A stretch of 64,000 nt of DNA from Lysobacter ciconiae (GTDB taxonomy: Bacteria > Pseudomonadota > Gammaproteobacteria > Xanthomonadales > Xanthomonadaceae). The stretch is from contig NZ_CP063656.1 in the NCBI RefSeq assembly GCF_015209725.1, forward strand, positions 1,285,001 through 1,349,000, written 5' to 3'. The notes under the pieces were generated by a model. That model saw only the letters and a program-made list of their open reading frames with translations. It was not told the DNA's origin and did not search any database. The position numbers and the translations under genes were made by a program. This document shows positions 16,801 through 25,499 of this stretch, in pieces; within the stretch, counting starts at the first letter, position 1, and the number at the start of each line of letters is the position of its first letter.

Positions 16801-17614
16801 CGCGGCGGCGGTGGCAAAACTGCTCGAACGGCTGGGCGATCTGCCGGCGTTCGAGCATGGCGTGCCGGCGCCGGTCAGCGTGGTGATTGATCAGCCCATC
16901 GGGGATGTCGCACTGGTCGGTCAGGTTGGTCACGTGTACCGGCTCAGCCATGAGGGCCGCGAACACTGGCAGATGCTGCGCGCATTTCCCGGCCAGGGTG
17001 GCGCTTTGAAGGCGGAGAAGGATCTGGATTTCAAGGACCGCGTGCCGATGTTCATGGACTGGGGCTTGCTGCGCGTGCATACGGCGGGCGGCGGTGGGCG
17101 GATGCCGACGGTGCGTTTGGCGATGCTGGTCGACGACGAGATTCCAGGCTGGTCCGGCGCGCTGAACGCCTGGGACGAGGCCTTTGTGGAGGCAGCGCCG
17201 GATGAACGATCGCAGCTGCTGAGTGATCTGCAGCGGCGGCTCTCGCGCTTGCTGCACTGGTGGCAGCAGGCGCAGGGCAGGCCACGCTGGTACTTCCCGA
17301 AAATCGCCTGGAAGGCGATCCAGCCGACGGTCAGTCCGCGCAGCGGTGCCGGCGGGCGGGGTGATCGCGAGCCAGCGCCTGCAAACGTCGAGAGTATCTG
17401 GGTGGCGACGCACGACGGCGGCACCGGCGAGCGTGACTACGCGCCTGGCTACAGCCGGCTGCTGGCCGGTGGCGTGGATTTCGCCGGCGGCAGCAACGAG
17501 CTGGCCGAACTGCACCGCTTTGCCTTGGCGCTTCACGAATGCATCGACATGGCATCGCCGCTGCGGCACAACGCGACCGCCGACGAATCTGCTTGCATGG
17601 AGAGGCAGCAATGA
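13892..17614 (+). CDS. recC: Exodeoxyribonuclease V subunit gamma (RecC)
   Basis: About 1240 residues, a little longer than E. coli RecC. The N-terminus (LVIYRASRLEMLLGPLRELL, then AAHPGMKQWLN) is the conserved inactive helicase-like domain; FCGMVPQRAIPFKVVAVLGLNDGEFPR is a further family signature read here in part. RecC holds the RecBCD complex together and recognises Chi during double-strand break processing. The ATG at 13892 has no ribosome site; a GTG 18 bases downstream (13910) is preceded by AGGGGG and may be the true start. The stop overlaps the recB start (ATGA). Confidence 0.93.
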   Translation: MTGGGAVTSVDKRGQLREAEGAAQTTGLVIYRASRLEMLLGPLRELLAVTRPANVLAPQTIIAAHPGMKQWLNGALARAYGPGGIVANLDIQLPSTWIGNLAERQLGQQAVSLPRYQREHLRWNIHELLGSGLDTIGVTDARIASYLQPADADARHAGADVARRRFQLADRLARIYSQYVVYRPDWLDAWEHGRLDAVTGQGGDPRMSSTEQRLLAPLWRHLRAQLGPHRGDVVTTLIDRLLDRNVGGGDALHVFGVSHLAPSELAVIRAAARHRLVAMYVPDPCREYWGGLGNTVAEIQQRREAELAGLEGAGAGDYWIEQDNPLLASWGRMGQHFIMALADGSDEVLADVRHRADEDASSPVNRLQRVQESIRALAPLPEAVELRQPALIECEIADASLRVHASHTRLRELEILRDQLLDAIESTDQHGEPIRPADIVVMAPDIRSYVPLIPAVFGVAGHGGERLPYHLADVSVARSHSLFGAFQRLLDLPGTRVTAPEVVDLLAIPEIAGRLGLDAGAVDELSGWLQASRVAWALDPAFRSRFGVPAIAEHTFGWSMDRMMAGYLMADRADSEHQPSVALPGGVAIAPLTGIHGPAAAHLGALDHLLREIQALCDLAEESRPASAWAEELERRFEAMFRIDLMDADARDAKAVLLGFIRTLATETAKAEVDPELHFSVVRDLLVERLAAAPERQRFLMGGITFCGMVPQRAIPFKVVAVLGLNDGEFPRNSSDAGLDLMARYRRLGDRDVRSDDRYLFLETLMSARERLHLSYLGEGVMDGKPRNPAQPLSELLAVLDASAGLAADDTDTPRPWIIRHPLQPFDARYYDGSDARLFSYQQDFAAMHAQGAHPDVAPFLDLDGTGEVVLEGPVALREVQAYYRDPAAQVLGRRMQISLDALVDDRLPSEEPVDPRFGALDSVPRKLFFNDALPAWPDAQWPPERAPDWLRLGGIMPPGRPGVQAWEDSAAAVAKLLERLGDLPAFEHGVPAPVSVVIDQPIGDVALVGQVGHVYRLSHEGREHWQMLRAFPGQGGALKAEKDLDFKDRVPMFMDWGLLRVHTAGGGGRMPTVRLAMLVDDEIPGWSGALNAWDEAFVEAAPDERSQLLSDLQRRLSRLLHWWQQAQGRPRWYFPKIAWKAIQPTVSPRSGAGGRGDREPAPANVESIWVATHDGGTGERDYAPGYSRLLAGGVDFAGGSNELAELHRFALALHECIDMASPLRHNATADESACMERQQ

Positions 17615-20600
17615 ACGAGACGGTTTGCGCGCACGCTCAGGCCCCCGCTCGTGACTGGCGCGACCTGGACCTGGCACCAGGCGGGCGCAGCCTGATCGAG
17701 GCCAGTGCCGGCACCGGCAAGACCTGGACCATTGCCGTCCTCTACCTGCGCCTGTTGCTCGAACAGGGCCGGTCGCCGCGACAGGTGGTGGTGACGACGT
17801 TCACCGAAGCCGCCGCACAGGAACTGCGCGAACGCTTGCGCGGGAAGCTGCGGTGGGCCGTGCAACTCGCCGAATCCGCCGAGCCTGTCCCGGCCGATGC
17901 CGGCCCCGATGCGTTGTGGCTGCACGAACGCTGGCAGCAGGACGCCGACGCACGATCCAGGGACCTGCAGGCTTTGCGCCTCGCACTGGCCGAGATGGAC
18001 GCCGCCCCGATCAGCACCCTGCACAGCCTGTGTCGGAGGATCCTCGCCGACCACCCGTTCGCCTGTGGCGTGGCCTTCGTGATGGGCGACATGGTCGCCA
18101 GCGACACCCTGCTGGACGAGGTGGCAGGCGACCTGTGGCGTCGTTTGCAGCAGGGGGACGACAGCGACCCGCTGGTGCTGCTCGCCAGCCGCGCTGGCAA
18201 CCTGACCCGCGACCGGCTGCGCAAGGGGCTCAAGGTCTGCCTCGGGCAGGGCGTAGCGGTCGGCGGCATGCCGTCCGCGGAAATCGAGGCGGCGCTCGAC
18301 CCCGCATGGATACCGAAGCTGGAGGAGATCGTCGCGGGCAGCGTCGACACGTTTGGCAGGAAAGCGGCGTTGCCGCGCGTGCTCGCTGAACTGCTCGAAC
18401 TGCTGACGGACCATTCGCGGCTGCCCTCCGAAGACAGCTGCAAGCGACTGGCCGAGGCCTCGAAGCTGACCGGGCTGAAAAGAGCATTCGAAAAGGATCC
18501 CGAGCTTCTGGCCGCGGGCCAGTTTGCCGAGGCGTGCGTCCCCGCCATCCAGGGTCTGCAGATGAGCTTCTGGCGCGAGCTGGCAGCGGTGGCGCGCGGC
18601 GAGATCCAGTCGCGGCTCGCGGCCCGCCACCAGCTCACCTTCGATGCCTTGATCAGTACCGTCAGCGATGTGCTGCTACGCGAGGGGGACGGCTGCGGTG
18701 AACGCCCGCTGGCCGATGCGCTGCACGACGCCTGGCCGGTCGCGCTGGTGGACGAATTCCAAGACACCGATGCGCTGCAGTACGGCATCCTCGACGCGGT
18801 CTACCGCGATGCCGGTGGCGCCCCGCGTGGCCGGCTGGTGATGATTGGCGACCCCAAGCAGGCGATCTATTCCTTCCGCGGGGGGGACATCCACGCCTAC
18901 CAGCGCGCGGCGGCCAGCGCCGGCGCCACCGACCGGCTCACCTTGGACACGAACCACCGTTCCAGCGAGGCGCTGGTGGATGCCATCAACCAGTTCTACG
19001 CGTTGGCCGGAAACCGGCTGAGCGCGCTGGATGCAACGGAGATCCGCTGCAGCCCGGTCAAAGCCTCCAAACGCCGGAGCGCGGCGCCCTACACCGTTGA
19101 AGAGGACCCTTGCGCCAAGCCGCTGGTAATCCACCACCAAACCCCGGCGGCGCCATCCCAGCCGGAGCGTCGCGCTCAAGCCCTGCGCGCCTGCGCGGAC
19201 CAGATCGCGGGGATGTTGCAGTCGCGAGCCCACCGCATTGCCGGACGCCCTGTGGAGCCCTCGGATATCGCGGTACTGCTGCCGACGGCCAGAGACATCA
19301 CCGCCCTGCGCGACGAGCTTCGTGCGCGCGGTGTCCCCTGCGTCACCAGCACCCGCAGCAGCGTTTTTGCCACCGATGTCGCCCGCGACCTGCAGACCGT
19401 CCTGTACGCCGTGGCCTATCCCGGCGAGCTTGGCGCGCTGCGCGCCGCGGCTGCCACCCGGCTGTGGGGCACCAGCTTCAGCGAGCTTCAGGAGTGGGGC
19501 GACGACGTACTGCGCTGGCAGGCGATGGCCGGGCAGTTCCGCCACTGGCATCTGGACTGGCAACGTCGCGGCGTGCTGCATGTGGTCGAGCAGCTGATCA
19601 CGCACATGGCACCGCGCTACCTGCAGACCCTGGCCGGCGAGCGCGCTTTGACCGACATGCGCCACGTGGGCGAGCTGCTGCAGGCGCGGTCGGAGGAGGA
19701 TCCGGGTTTTGAGGAGTTGCTGGGCTGGCTGGCCGAATGCCGGGACGGCGAGGGCGACTCCGGCGATGACGCCGTTGAGGCAGCGCAGCTGCGGATCGAG
19801 TCCGACAGCGCGCGGGTTCGCCTGATGACCCTGCATGCCAGCAAAGGCCTGGAATTTCCGATCGTGTTCCTGCCGCTGATGTGGAACCACGGCGAAAAAA
19901 CCGGTGGCGAGATGCATGTCCTCACCGATCCGCGCACCGGGGCCAGTCGTGTCGAGCGCTCGCCTGAGGCGGCTGCGACCAGGTTTCAGGAACTGCAGGA
20001 CGAACGGTTCCGCGTGCTGTACGTGGCGCTGACCCGCGCCATTTATGCGTGCCACGTGTTCGCCCTGGACGTGGAGCGACCGGCGAGTGCAACGGCGAAG
20101 TCGCCACTGCAAGGCACCAAACGCAGCGCGCTGGATGTGATGCTGACGCGCCTGTCGTCACCGCTGGGCAGCACGGAAATGGAACCCCAGGCCACGCGGA
20201 TCGAGTGGAGGCAGGGCTGGCTTCCGACGGGACGCCAGCAGTATGTGCCCGACGCAACCAAGACGACGCGGCAACGCACCGCGCGCCCCATGCCGGCGTG
20301 GCCGATCGGCCCGCTGCCGGGAAAGCACAGCTTCACCACGCTGACCCACGGCGAACAGCGCGAAGCGATCAATCCGGAGGCCGCTGCCGGGGACGAGACC
20401 GAGGCCACCACCGCGGCGGGCTCGAGCGCGGCGGTGCCCGAGCAGCTGCCCGCCGCGCCACATCCCGAACTTCTTGCTCTGGCGGACGTCCGCGGTACGG
20501 ATTTCGGCAACGCCGTCCACGCCGTATTCGAGTTCCGCAAAATTGGCGAGCCGATCACCGCCCAGCTTCCGCTGGTGGAGCGGTATCTGGGTGATTCCGG

Positions 20601-21222
20601 GGTGCGTCGCAAGGACGCCGTACAGGCGCCACTGATCGAAACGCTCGCCCGGCGACTGCAGGGTGCTTTGGAGGCACCGCTGGGACTTCAGGGACATCCT
20701 GATCTGTCGCTCGCGGACCTGGCCGAAACCGACCTTCGTGCGGAGATGGGATTCCATTTCGCCCTCGATGCGGTCTCCATGGCGGACCTTCGCGAAGCGT
20801 GCGCGGCCCACGGAGAGCCGCATCTGGTGCCGACCAGCCAGCGGGTGCTGAGCGGCCTGATGAACGGCAAGATCGACTTGACATTCCACTGTAACGGCAG
20901 GTTTCACGTCCTTGATTACAAAGGAAACTACCTGGGCGATTCCTTGGGGAACTACATGGGCAGCGCATTGCTTGAGCAGATGGACCGGAGCCGCTATCGC
21001 TTCCAGGCTTTGCTGTACACGCTCGCCGTGGACCGCTACCTGCGCCAGCGCCTTGGTGCCGGTTATGACCGGTCGCGACACCTGGGCGAATGCGTGTACC
21101 TGTTTGTCCGCGCGGCAGGGCTGGCACCGGGTGCCGGGATCTGGCGACACCGGTTTCCCGATCCGCTGCTGGACGCGGTCGGCAGCGTTCTGGGCGAAAC
21201 GCGCACCCAGGTCGCCGCGTGA
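17611..21222 (+). CDS. recB: Exodeoxyribonuclease V subunit beta (RecB)
   Basis: 1203 residues. Walker A is ASAGTGKTWT near residue 37, motif II is VDEFQDTDALQ, and LHASKGLEFPIVFLP and LYVALTRA are the late UvrD-family motifs. The C-terminal nuclease domain has GKIDLTF followed by LDYKGNYLG; E. coli has DYKSN at this place, so the catalytic Asp and Lys are retained. RecB is the 3'-5' helicase and sole nuclease of RecBCD. The ATG is preceded by GGAGAGG and overlaps recC by four bases; its stop overlaps the recD start. Confidence 0.95.
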   Translation: MNETVCAHAQAPARDWRDLDLAPGGRSLIEASAGTGKTWTIAVLYLRLLLEQGRSPRQVVVTTFTEAAAQELRERLRGKLRWAVQLAESAEPVPADAGPDALWLHERWQQDADARSRDLQALRLALAEMDAAPISTLHSLCRRILADHPFACGVAFVMGDMVASDTLLDEVAGDLWRRLQQGDDSDPLVLLASRAGNLTRDRLRKGLKVCLGQGVAVGGMPSAEIEAALDPAWIPKLEEIVAGSVDTFGRKAALPRVLAELLELLTDHSRLPSEDSCKRLAEASKLTGLKRAFEKDPELLAAGQFAEACVPAIQGLQMSFWRELAAVARGEIQSRLAARHQLTFDALISTVSDVLLREGDGCGERPLADALHDAWPVALVDEFQDTDALQYGILDAVYRDAGGAPRGRLVMIGDPKQAIYSFRGGDIHAYQRAAASAGATDRLTLDTNHRSSEALVDAINQFYALAGNRLSALDATEIRCSPVKASKRRSAAPYTVEEDPCAKPLVIHHQTPAAPSQPERRAQALRACADQIAGMLQSRAHRIAGRPVEPSDIAVLLPTARDITALRDELRARGVPCVTSTRSSVFATDVARDLQTVLYAVAYPGELGALRAAAATRLWGTSFSELQEWGDDVLRWQAMAGQFRHWHLDWQRRGVLHVVEQLITHMAPRYLQTLAGERALTDMRHVGELLQARSEEDPGFEELLGWLAECRDGEGDSGDDAVEAAQLRIESDSARVRLMTLHASKGLEFPIVFLPLMWNHGEKTGGEMHVLTDPRTGASRVERSPEAAATRFQELQDERFRVLYVALTRAIYACHVFALDVERPASATAKSPLQGTKRSALDVMLTRLSSPLGSTEMEPQATRIEWRQGWLPTGRQQYVPDATKTTRQRTARPMPAWPIGPLPGKHSFTTLTHGEQREAINPEAAAGDETEATTAAGSSAAVPEQLPAAPHPELLALADVRGTDFGNAVHAVFEFRKIGEPITAQLPLVERYLGDSGVRRKDAVQAPLIETLARRLQGALEAPLGLQGHPDLSLADLAETDLRAEMGFHFALDAVSMADLREACAAHGEPHLVPTSQRVLSGLMNGKIDLTFHCNGRFHVLDYKGNYLGDSLGNYMGSALLEQMDRSRYRFQALLYTLAVDRYLRQRLGAGYDRSRHLGECVYLFVRAAGLAPGAGIWRHRFPDPLLDAVGSVLGETRTQVAA

Positions 21223-23195
21223 GCGCTCCAGCCACCTACTACTTCCGACGACCGGCGAGCGAGCCGGCTCCGCCCGAGGCGTGGCGGATGCTGGATCACA
21301 CCGTGGCGCGCTGGGTGAGGGCGCACGGTGGCTCCGCGGCGCTGGCGGAGTTGGCGGGTTGGGCCAGCCTGGCCGACGGCCACGGCGACAGCGCACTGCC
21401 GCTGCGTGGCGAGGCCGCCGGCCGCCATGGAATGCCGCCGCTGGAGGATGACGCCATGGAGCAGGTCATGGCCGACCCAATGGTGACGGTGGTGACTACC
21501 GGGTCCACGCAAGCCGCGCCGGCAGTCGCAGCCACGCCGTTCGTGGTCGATAGCGGGTATTTCTACCTGCTGCGCAACCACCTGCACGAGGGCGTCGTGG
21601 CGCGGCATGCCAATACGCGTCGCGCAGGCGCCGGAACCGAGCCTGAGGGTAGTTCGGCCGACATCGACGTGCTGTTCCATGGGGACGGAAGCGGGCGCGT
21701 GGCCGCGCAGCGCGCCGCCGTGGCGCAGGTCCCGGGCAAACGTCTGTTTGTGCTTACCGGCGGACCCGGCACCGGCAAGACAACGACCGTCCTGCGCATG
21801 CTGATGCTGCTGCTCAAGCGCCGCGCCGGATCAGGTGCCGCTCCGGCGGTCGTCCGTATCGGCGCGCCAACCGGCAAGGCGGCGCAGCGTCTATCGGAGT
21901 CACTGCGCGACGGCGCCAGGCTGATGCGTGACGGCCAGACGCGGCTGCCCGAAGACTGGCACCCGTGGCTGGACGCATCGCTCAACGCGCCTGCCAGCAC
22001 CTTGCACAGACTCCTGGGAAGCCGCGGACATGGCGGCGGGTTCGTGCACCACGCGGGAAATCCCGTGCCTGCCGACATCGTCATCGTCGACGAGGCCTCC
22101 ATGGTCGACCTGGCGATGCTTCGCCATCTGTTGGAGGCATTGCGCGAGGATGCCGCCCTGATTCTCGTCGGCGATGCCGACCAGTTGACCTCGGTGGGCA
22201 CCGGTTCGGTATTGCTGGATCTGGTCGGCGCGATGGAGGCAGCGGCCGATCCCGGTCTGGTCCGGCTCTCGCACAGCTTTCGCGCCGACCAGTCGCTGCT
22301 GCCACTCAATGAAGCGGTGCGCCTTGGTGACATCGACGCGTTCGAGCGCGCTGTCATCGACGCCGGTGATCAGGTGCGGCGCGTGCAGATCGGCGCCCCG
22401 CACGAGCTGGACGCCGCGTTGGCCACCTGGGCCCGAAGCCTGGCCGACGGATTGCGCGCAGCGGGTGCCTTCTCGCCGCTGCCGCGCGGCGCGGACGGTG
22501 CACCGGACCAGGTCGCCGTCCTGGGGGCTCTGGACGGTTTGCGCGAACGGCAGCTGCTGTGCGCCTTGCGCGAGGGGGAATTCGGCGCCGAGGCGGCCAA
22601 CCGCCACCTGGAGTCATCGGTTCGCGCCGCTTCATCGGGCGGCGCGCTTTCCCTCACCCGGGGCGAGTGGTACGCCGGTCGCGCGGTGATGATCACCCGC
22701 AACGATTACACCGCCGGGCTGTTCAACGGTGATGTCGGCATCTGCCTGGAGGATGCTGACGGCGCGTTGGGGGTCTGGTTTGCGGTGACCGTCGCCGCGT
22801 CCGCAGCCAGCGCCGCGTCCGCAGGCAGCGCCGCGTCCGCAGGCAGCGCCGCGTCCGCAGGCAGCGCGATCGACGATGATGCCGCGGCGCCAGCGACCGA
22901 GCGCAGCCGCCGGGCGGTCTGCTTCGTGCCGGGCAGCCTGCCGGACCACCAGGGCGGATTTGCCATCACGATCCACAAGAGCCAGGGTTCGGAATACCGC
23001 GAAGTCGCCGTGCTGCTGCCGCCGGATCCGGACAACCGCATCCTCTCCCGCCAACTGCTCTACACCGGGATCTCGCGCGCTCGGCAAAAGGTGCAGCTAT
23101 GGGCATCGGACGCAGTGCTCCGTCGCGCGATCTCAACCCCCGCGCGCCGCTCGAGCGGTCTGCGCGCCAGGCTGGACGCAAGCCAGTGGTCGTAG
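21219..23195 (+). CDS. recD: Exodeoxyribonuclease V subunit alpha (RecD)
   Basis: 658 residues from a GTG that overlaps the recB stop (GTGA). Walker A is GGPGTGKTTT, motif II IVDEASMVD, later motifs IHKSQGSEY and LLYTGISRARQK, all as in the 5'-3' SF1B helicase RecD. Between the motif-IV region and the last helicase motifs lies an Ala/Ser/Gly linker encoded by four tandem 18-bp units (22794-22865), which looks recently expanded. The recC-recB-recD run has only 4-bp overlaps and must be one operon. Confidence 0.94.
   Translation: MSAPATYYFRRPASEPAPPEAWRMLDHTVARWVRAHGGSAALAELAGWASLADGHGDSALPLRGEAAGRHGMPPLEDDAMEQVMADPMVTVVTTGSTQAAPAVAATPFVVDSGYFYLLRNHLHEGVVARHANTRRAGAGTEPEGSSADIDVLFHGDGSGRVAAQRAAVAQVPGKRLFVLTGGPGTGKTTTVLRMLMLLLKRRAGSGAAPAVVRIGAPTGKAAQRLSESLRDGARLMRDGQTRLPEDWHPWLDASLNAPASTLHRLLGSRGHGGGFVHHAGNPVPADIVIVDEASMVDLAMLRHLLEALREDAALILVGDADQLTSVGTGSVLLDLVGAMEAAADPGLVRLSHSFRADQSLLPLNEAVRLGDIDAFERAVIDAGDQVRRVQIGAPHELDAALATWARSLADGLRAAGAFSPLPRGADGAPDQVAVLGALDGLRERQLLCALREGEFGAEAANRHLESSVRAASSGGALSLTRGEWYAGRAVMITRNDYTAGLFNGDVGICLEDADGALGVWFAVTVAASAASAASAGSAASAGSAASAGSAIDDDAAAPATERSRRAVCFVPGSLPDHQGGFAITIHKSQGSEYREVAVLLPPDPDNRILSRQLLYTGISRARQKVQLWASDAVLRRAISTPARRSSGLRARLDASQWS
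22794..22865 (+). repeat. Four tandem 18-bp repeats inside recD
   Basis: The unit GCCGCGTCCGCAGGCAGC occurs four times head to tail; the first copy differs by one base. Each unit adds six in-frame residues (AASAGS). Copy number can change by slippage without a frameshift. Confidence 0.95.
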
Positions 23196-23362
23196 CGCCG
23201 CGGGCGTCGGCCGGCGAAACACGCGCGCGCTCTTCGACGGTCAACCTTCCAAGGTCGGCGCGCAGAGCACACAGGCTCATCGCATACGAAACGGCATAGT
23301 GGGGGTTCGCCGGCTACGGCTGTTGTCCGTACCGGCACCCCACCCGTCATCAGGAGAACCCC

Positions 23363-23785
23363 ATGAAGAAGACCGCATCGGCTGTCTGGACCGGCGAAGT
23401 CAAGACCGGCAAGGGCAGCATTTCGACCGAGACCGGCGTGCTGCGTGACGCGCCCTATGGCTTCAAGGCACGCTTCGAAGACGGCCCGGGCACCAATCCG
23501 GAAGAACTGATCGGTGCTGCCCACGCCGGCTGCTTCTCCATGGCGCTTTCGATGATGCTGGGCAAGGAAAACCTGACCCCGGACAAGATCGAAACCACGG
23601 CCTCTGTCACGCTGGATCCGGACGCGCTGGAAATCACCACCATCCATCTCGACGTCAAGGCCAAGGTGCCTGGCGCCGATGACGCGACGTTCCAGCGCAT
23701 CGCGACGGCGGCAAAGGAAGGCTGCCCGGTATCCAAGGTGCTCAAGGGCGCCAGCATCACCATGGATGCGAAACTCGACGCGTAG
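23363..23785 (+). CDS. osmC: OsmC family peroxiredoxin
   Basis: 140 residues with the two redox cysteines of the OsmC subfamily, in HAGCFSM (about residue 53) and KEGCPVSK (about 116). OsmC reduces organic hydroperoxides in the cytoplasm and is usually induced by osmotic or stationary-phase stress. AGGAGA stands six bases before the ATG. The 167 bp between recD and this gene contain no other gene; the osmC promoter should lie there. Confidence 0.92.
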   Translation: MKKTASAVWTGEVKTGKGSISTETGVLRDAPYGFKARFEDGPGTNPEELIGAAHAGCFSMALSMMLGKENLTPDKIETTASVTLDPDALEITTIHLDVKAKVPGADDATFQRIATAAKEGCPVSKVLKGASITMDAKLDA

Positions 23786-23793
23786 CCGGAACG

Positions 23794-23818
23794 GCCGCCG
23801 CGCACCCGCCGCGGCGGC
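23794..23818. terminator. GC-rich hairpin between osmC and the PAAR gene
   Basis: GCCGCCGCG pairs perfectly with CGCGGCGGC around a 7-base loop, between two convergent genes. No T-tract follows on either strand. Confidence 0.4.
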
Positions 23819-23871
23819 ATCCTGGCGCAAACAATACGTCTCCGCGCCTGAGTCGCTACGACGCCGGGCTG

Positions 23872-24135
23872 CTACAGGGACACGCGCATCTGTCTGGCTG
23901 CCAGCACCTTGCATCCACACGCCAGCGCGCTGCCGTGGACCGCAACCGGCTGGCCATCAATCGTGGTGGTCGCGTCTCCGTCGACGATCGGGAAACTGCC
24001 CTTGTGGGTCAGGCACGTCGCCTGATCGGTCACCCGGGCCACGGGCTTGCCATCGATATCGGTAAACGGCGAGCCGGTAATGACCTTGCCGCCGCCGCTG
24101 GTGGGATCGCCGATCACAATCCACATCTTTGCCAT
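23872..24135 (-). CDS. PAAR-domain protein, stand-alone
   Basis: An 87-residue protein with the PAAR pattern throughout: IVIGDPTSGGGKVITGSP at the N-terminus, then VARVTDQATC, DGDATTTIDGQPVAVHGS and CGCKVLA. PAAR proteins cap the VgrG spike of type VI secretion systems and fold as a zinc-stabilised cone. This one has no effector extension and no T6SS gene is in the window. A strong AAGGAG site precedes the ATG. It could be an orphan spike tip serving a T6SS elsewhere, or a contractile-tail remnant. Confidence 0.8.
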   Translation of the reverse strand: MAKMWIVIGDPTSGGGKVITGSPFTDIDGKPVARVTDQATCLTHKGSFPIVDGDATTTIDGQPVAVHGSALACGCKVLAARQMRVSL

Positions 24136-24243
24136 GGTGTTCTCCTTGTCTCGCTCGACCGCGACAGTCTAGCGCGAGCAAGTTCGCGTGCGCAGACGGC
24201 GACCGTATGATGAGCGGCGTTCCGCACCACTCCCTGTTCCCCG

Positions 24244-25494
24244 TTGAAGCCACCGGAGGCCGAGCTGAAACTCACCCGCACACGCGCTGCATTGCTGGTG
24301 GTCCTCGCGGCCTTGCTGGTCGTTGCCGGCTGGGTGGTCGAGCTGAAGGTCCAGGGGCCGTCGGTGCCGGCGTACCGGCTGCAGGCGCAGCCGCTGGTGC
24401 AGACGGTCGTCGCCACGGGCCGGGTTGCGTCCGCGTCGCGCGCGCAGGTGGGCGCGCAGGTCGCCGGCGTCATCGCCCAGCGCTTGGTTCGAGAGGGCGA
24501 TACGGTCGCGGCCGGGGACGTGCTGGCGATCCTGCAGAACGATGACTACCGGGCGCGCCTGGGCGAGGCGCAGGCCGCGCTGGCCGATCTGCGGCAGTCC
24601 GGGAAGCCGCAGGCCGACGCTCTGTTGCGCCGCGCCCGCTCCGCTTTCACCCAGGCCAGTCGCGAGGCGGTCCGCCGGCGTGAACTCTTCACCCGGCAGC
24701 TGGTGTCGCGCGAAATGATGGAGCAATCCGTGCAGGCCGAAGCCGCCGCCCGCGCGGCGCTTGAGCAGGCGGAGCTCAGCGCAAGGTCGCTGTCGCCCGG
24801 CAATCCGGGCGAGACCGAAGCCCGCCAGCGGGTGGCGGCAGCCGAGGCCTTGCTGGAGAAGACCCGCGTCCGGGCCCAGGTCGGCGGCACCGTGCTCACC
24901 CGCGATGCCGAGCCCGGCGATGTGGTCCAGCCCGGGCGGATCCTGTTCGAGATCGCCCGCGAGGGTGAGACCGAGTTGCTGGTGCCGGTCGACGAGAAAA
25001 ACCTGTCGGTGCTCGCGCTGGAACAAGCCGCCGTCTGCGTGGCCGACGCGTATCCCGAGCGCCCGTTCCCCGCGACGGTCGCGTTCATCGCGCCGGCCGT
25101 GGACCCGCAACGCGGCAGCGTGGATATCCGTCTGCGCTTGGATCCGGTACCCGAATTCCTGCGTCAGGACATGACCGTTTCGGTCAACGTGGAAACCGGG
25201 CGGCGCGATCGCGCACTGGTCATCCCCAATGACGCCCTGGAGCGCGATGGCCGCGGCGGCGCGCAGGTGTGGAAGGTGACCGGCGGCCGCATCGCGCGGG
25301 TGCCGGTAAGCCTGGGCCTGCGCGGTATCACCGTCACCGAGGTCACCGGTGGTCTGGTTGAGGGCGATGTGGTCCTGAGCGCACCCGGCGCAACGCTGAC
25401 CGACGGTGACCGGGTCCGACCGCAACTCGGCGCGATCCCGTCGGAACGCGCGGACACGTCGACCGATCGCGAACTGCCGGTCAAGTTCGACTGA
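24244..25494 (+). CDS. Periplasmic adaptor (HlyD/MacA-type) of an ABC efflux system
   Basis: About 416 residues. A single N-terminal membrane segment (residues 15-33) is followed by a lipoyl-like half (RVASASRAQVGAQVAGVIAQ), a long alpha-hairpin with coiled-coil character, the second lipoyl half (VRAQVGGTVLTRD) and a beta-barrel. It heads an operon with an FtsX-type permease and an ATPase, the DevBCA/MacAB layout. The start is uncertain: the frame opens with TTG at 24244 without a ribosome site, whereas GGAGG lies just before a CTG at 24265. Confidence 0.85.
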   Translation: MKPPEAELKLTRTRAALLVVLAALLVVAGWVVELKVQGPSVPAYRLQAQPLVQTVVATGRVASASRAQVGAQVAGVIAQRLVREGDTVAAGDVLAILQNDDYRARLGEAQAALADLRQSGKPQADALLRRARSAFTQASREAVRRRELFTRQLVSREMMEQSVQAEAAARAALEQAELSARSLSPGNPGETEARQRVAAAEALLEKTRVRAQVGGTVLTRDAEPGDVVQPGRILFEIAREGETELLVPVDEKNLSVLALEQAAVCVADAYPERPFPATVAFIAPAVDPQRGSVDIRLRLDPVPEFLRQDMTVSVNVETGRRDRALVIPNDALERDGRGGAQVWKVTGGRIARVPVSLGLRGITVTEVTGGLVEGDVVLSAPGATLTDGDRVRPQLGAIPSERADTSTDRELPVKFD

Positions 25495-25499
25495 CGGCC

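Noticed and set aside
23872..24135. Type VI secretion locus
   Set aside because: Only the PAAR protein is present; all neighbours belong to other functions.
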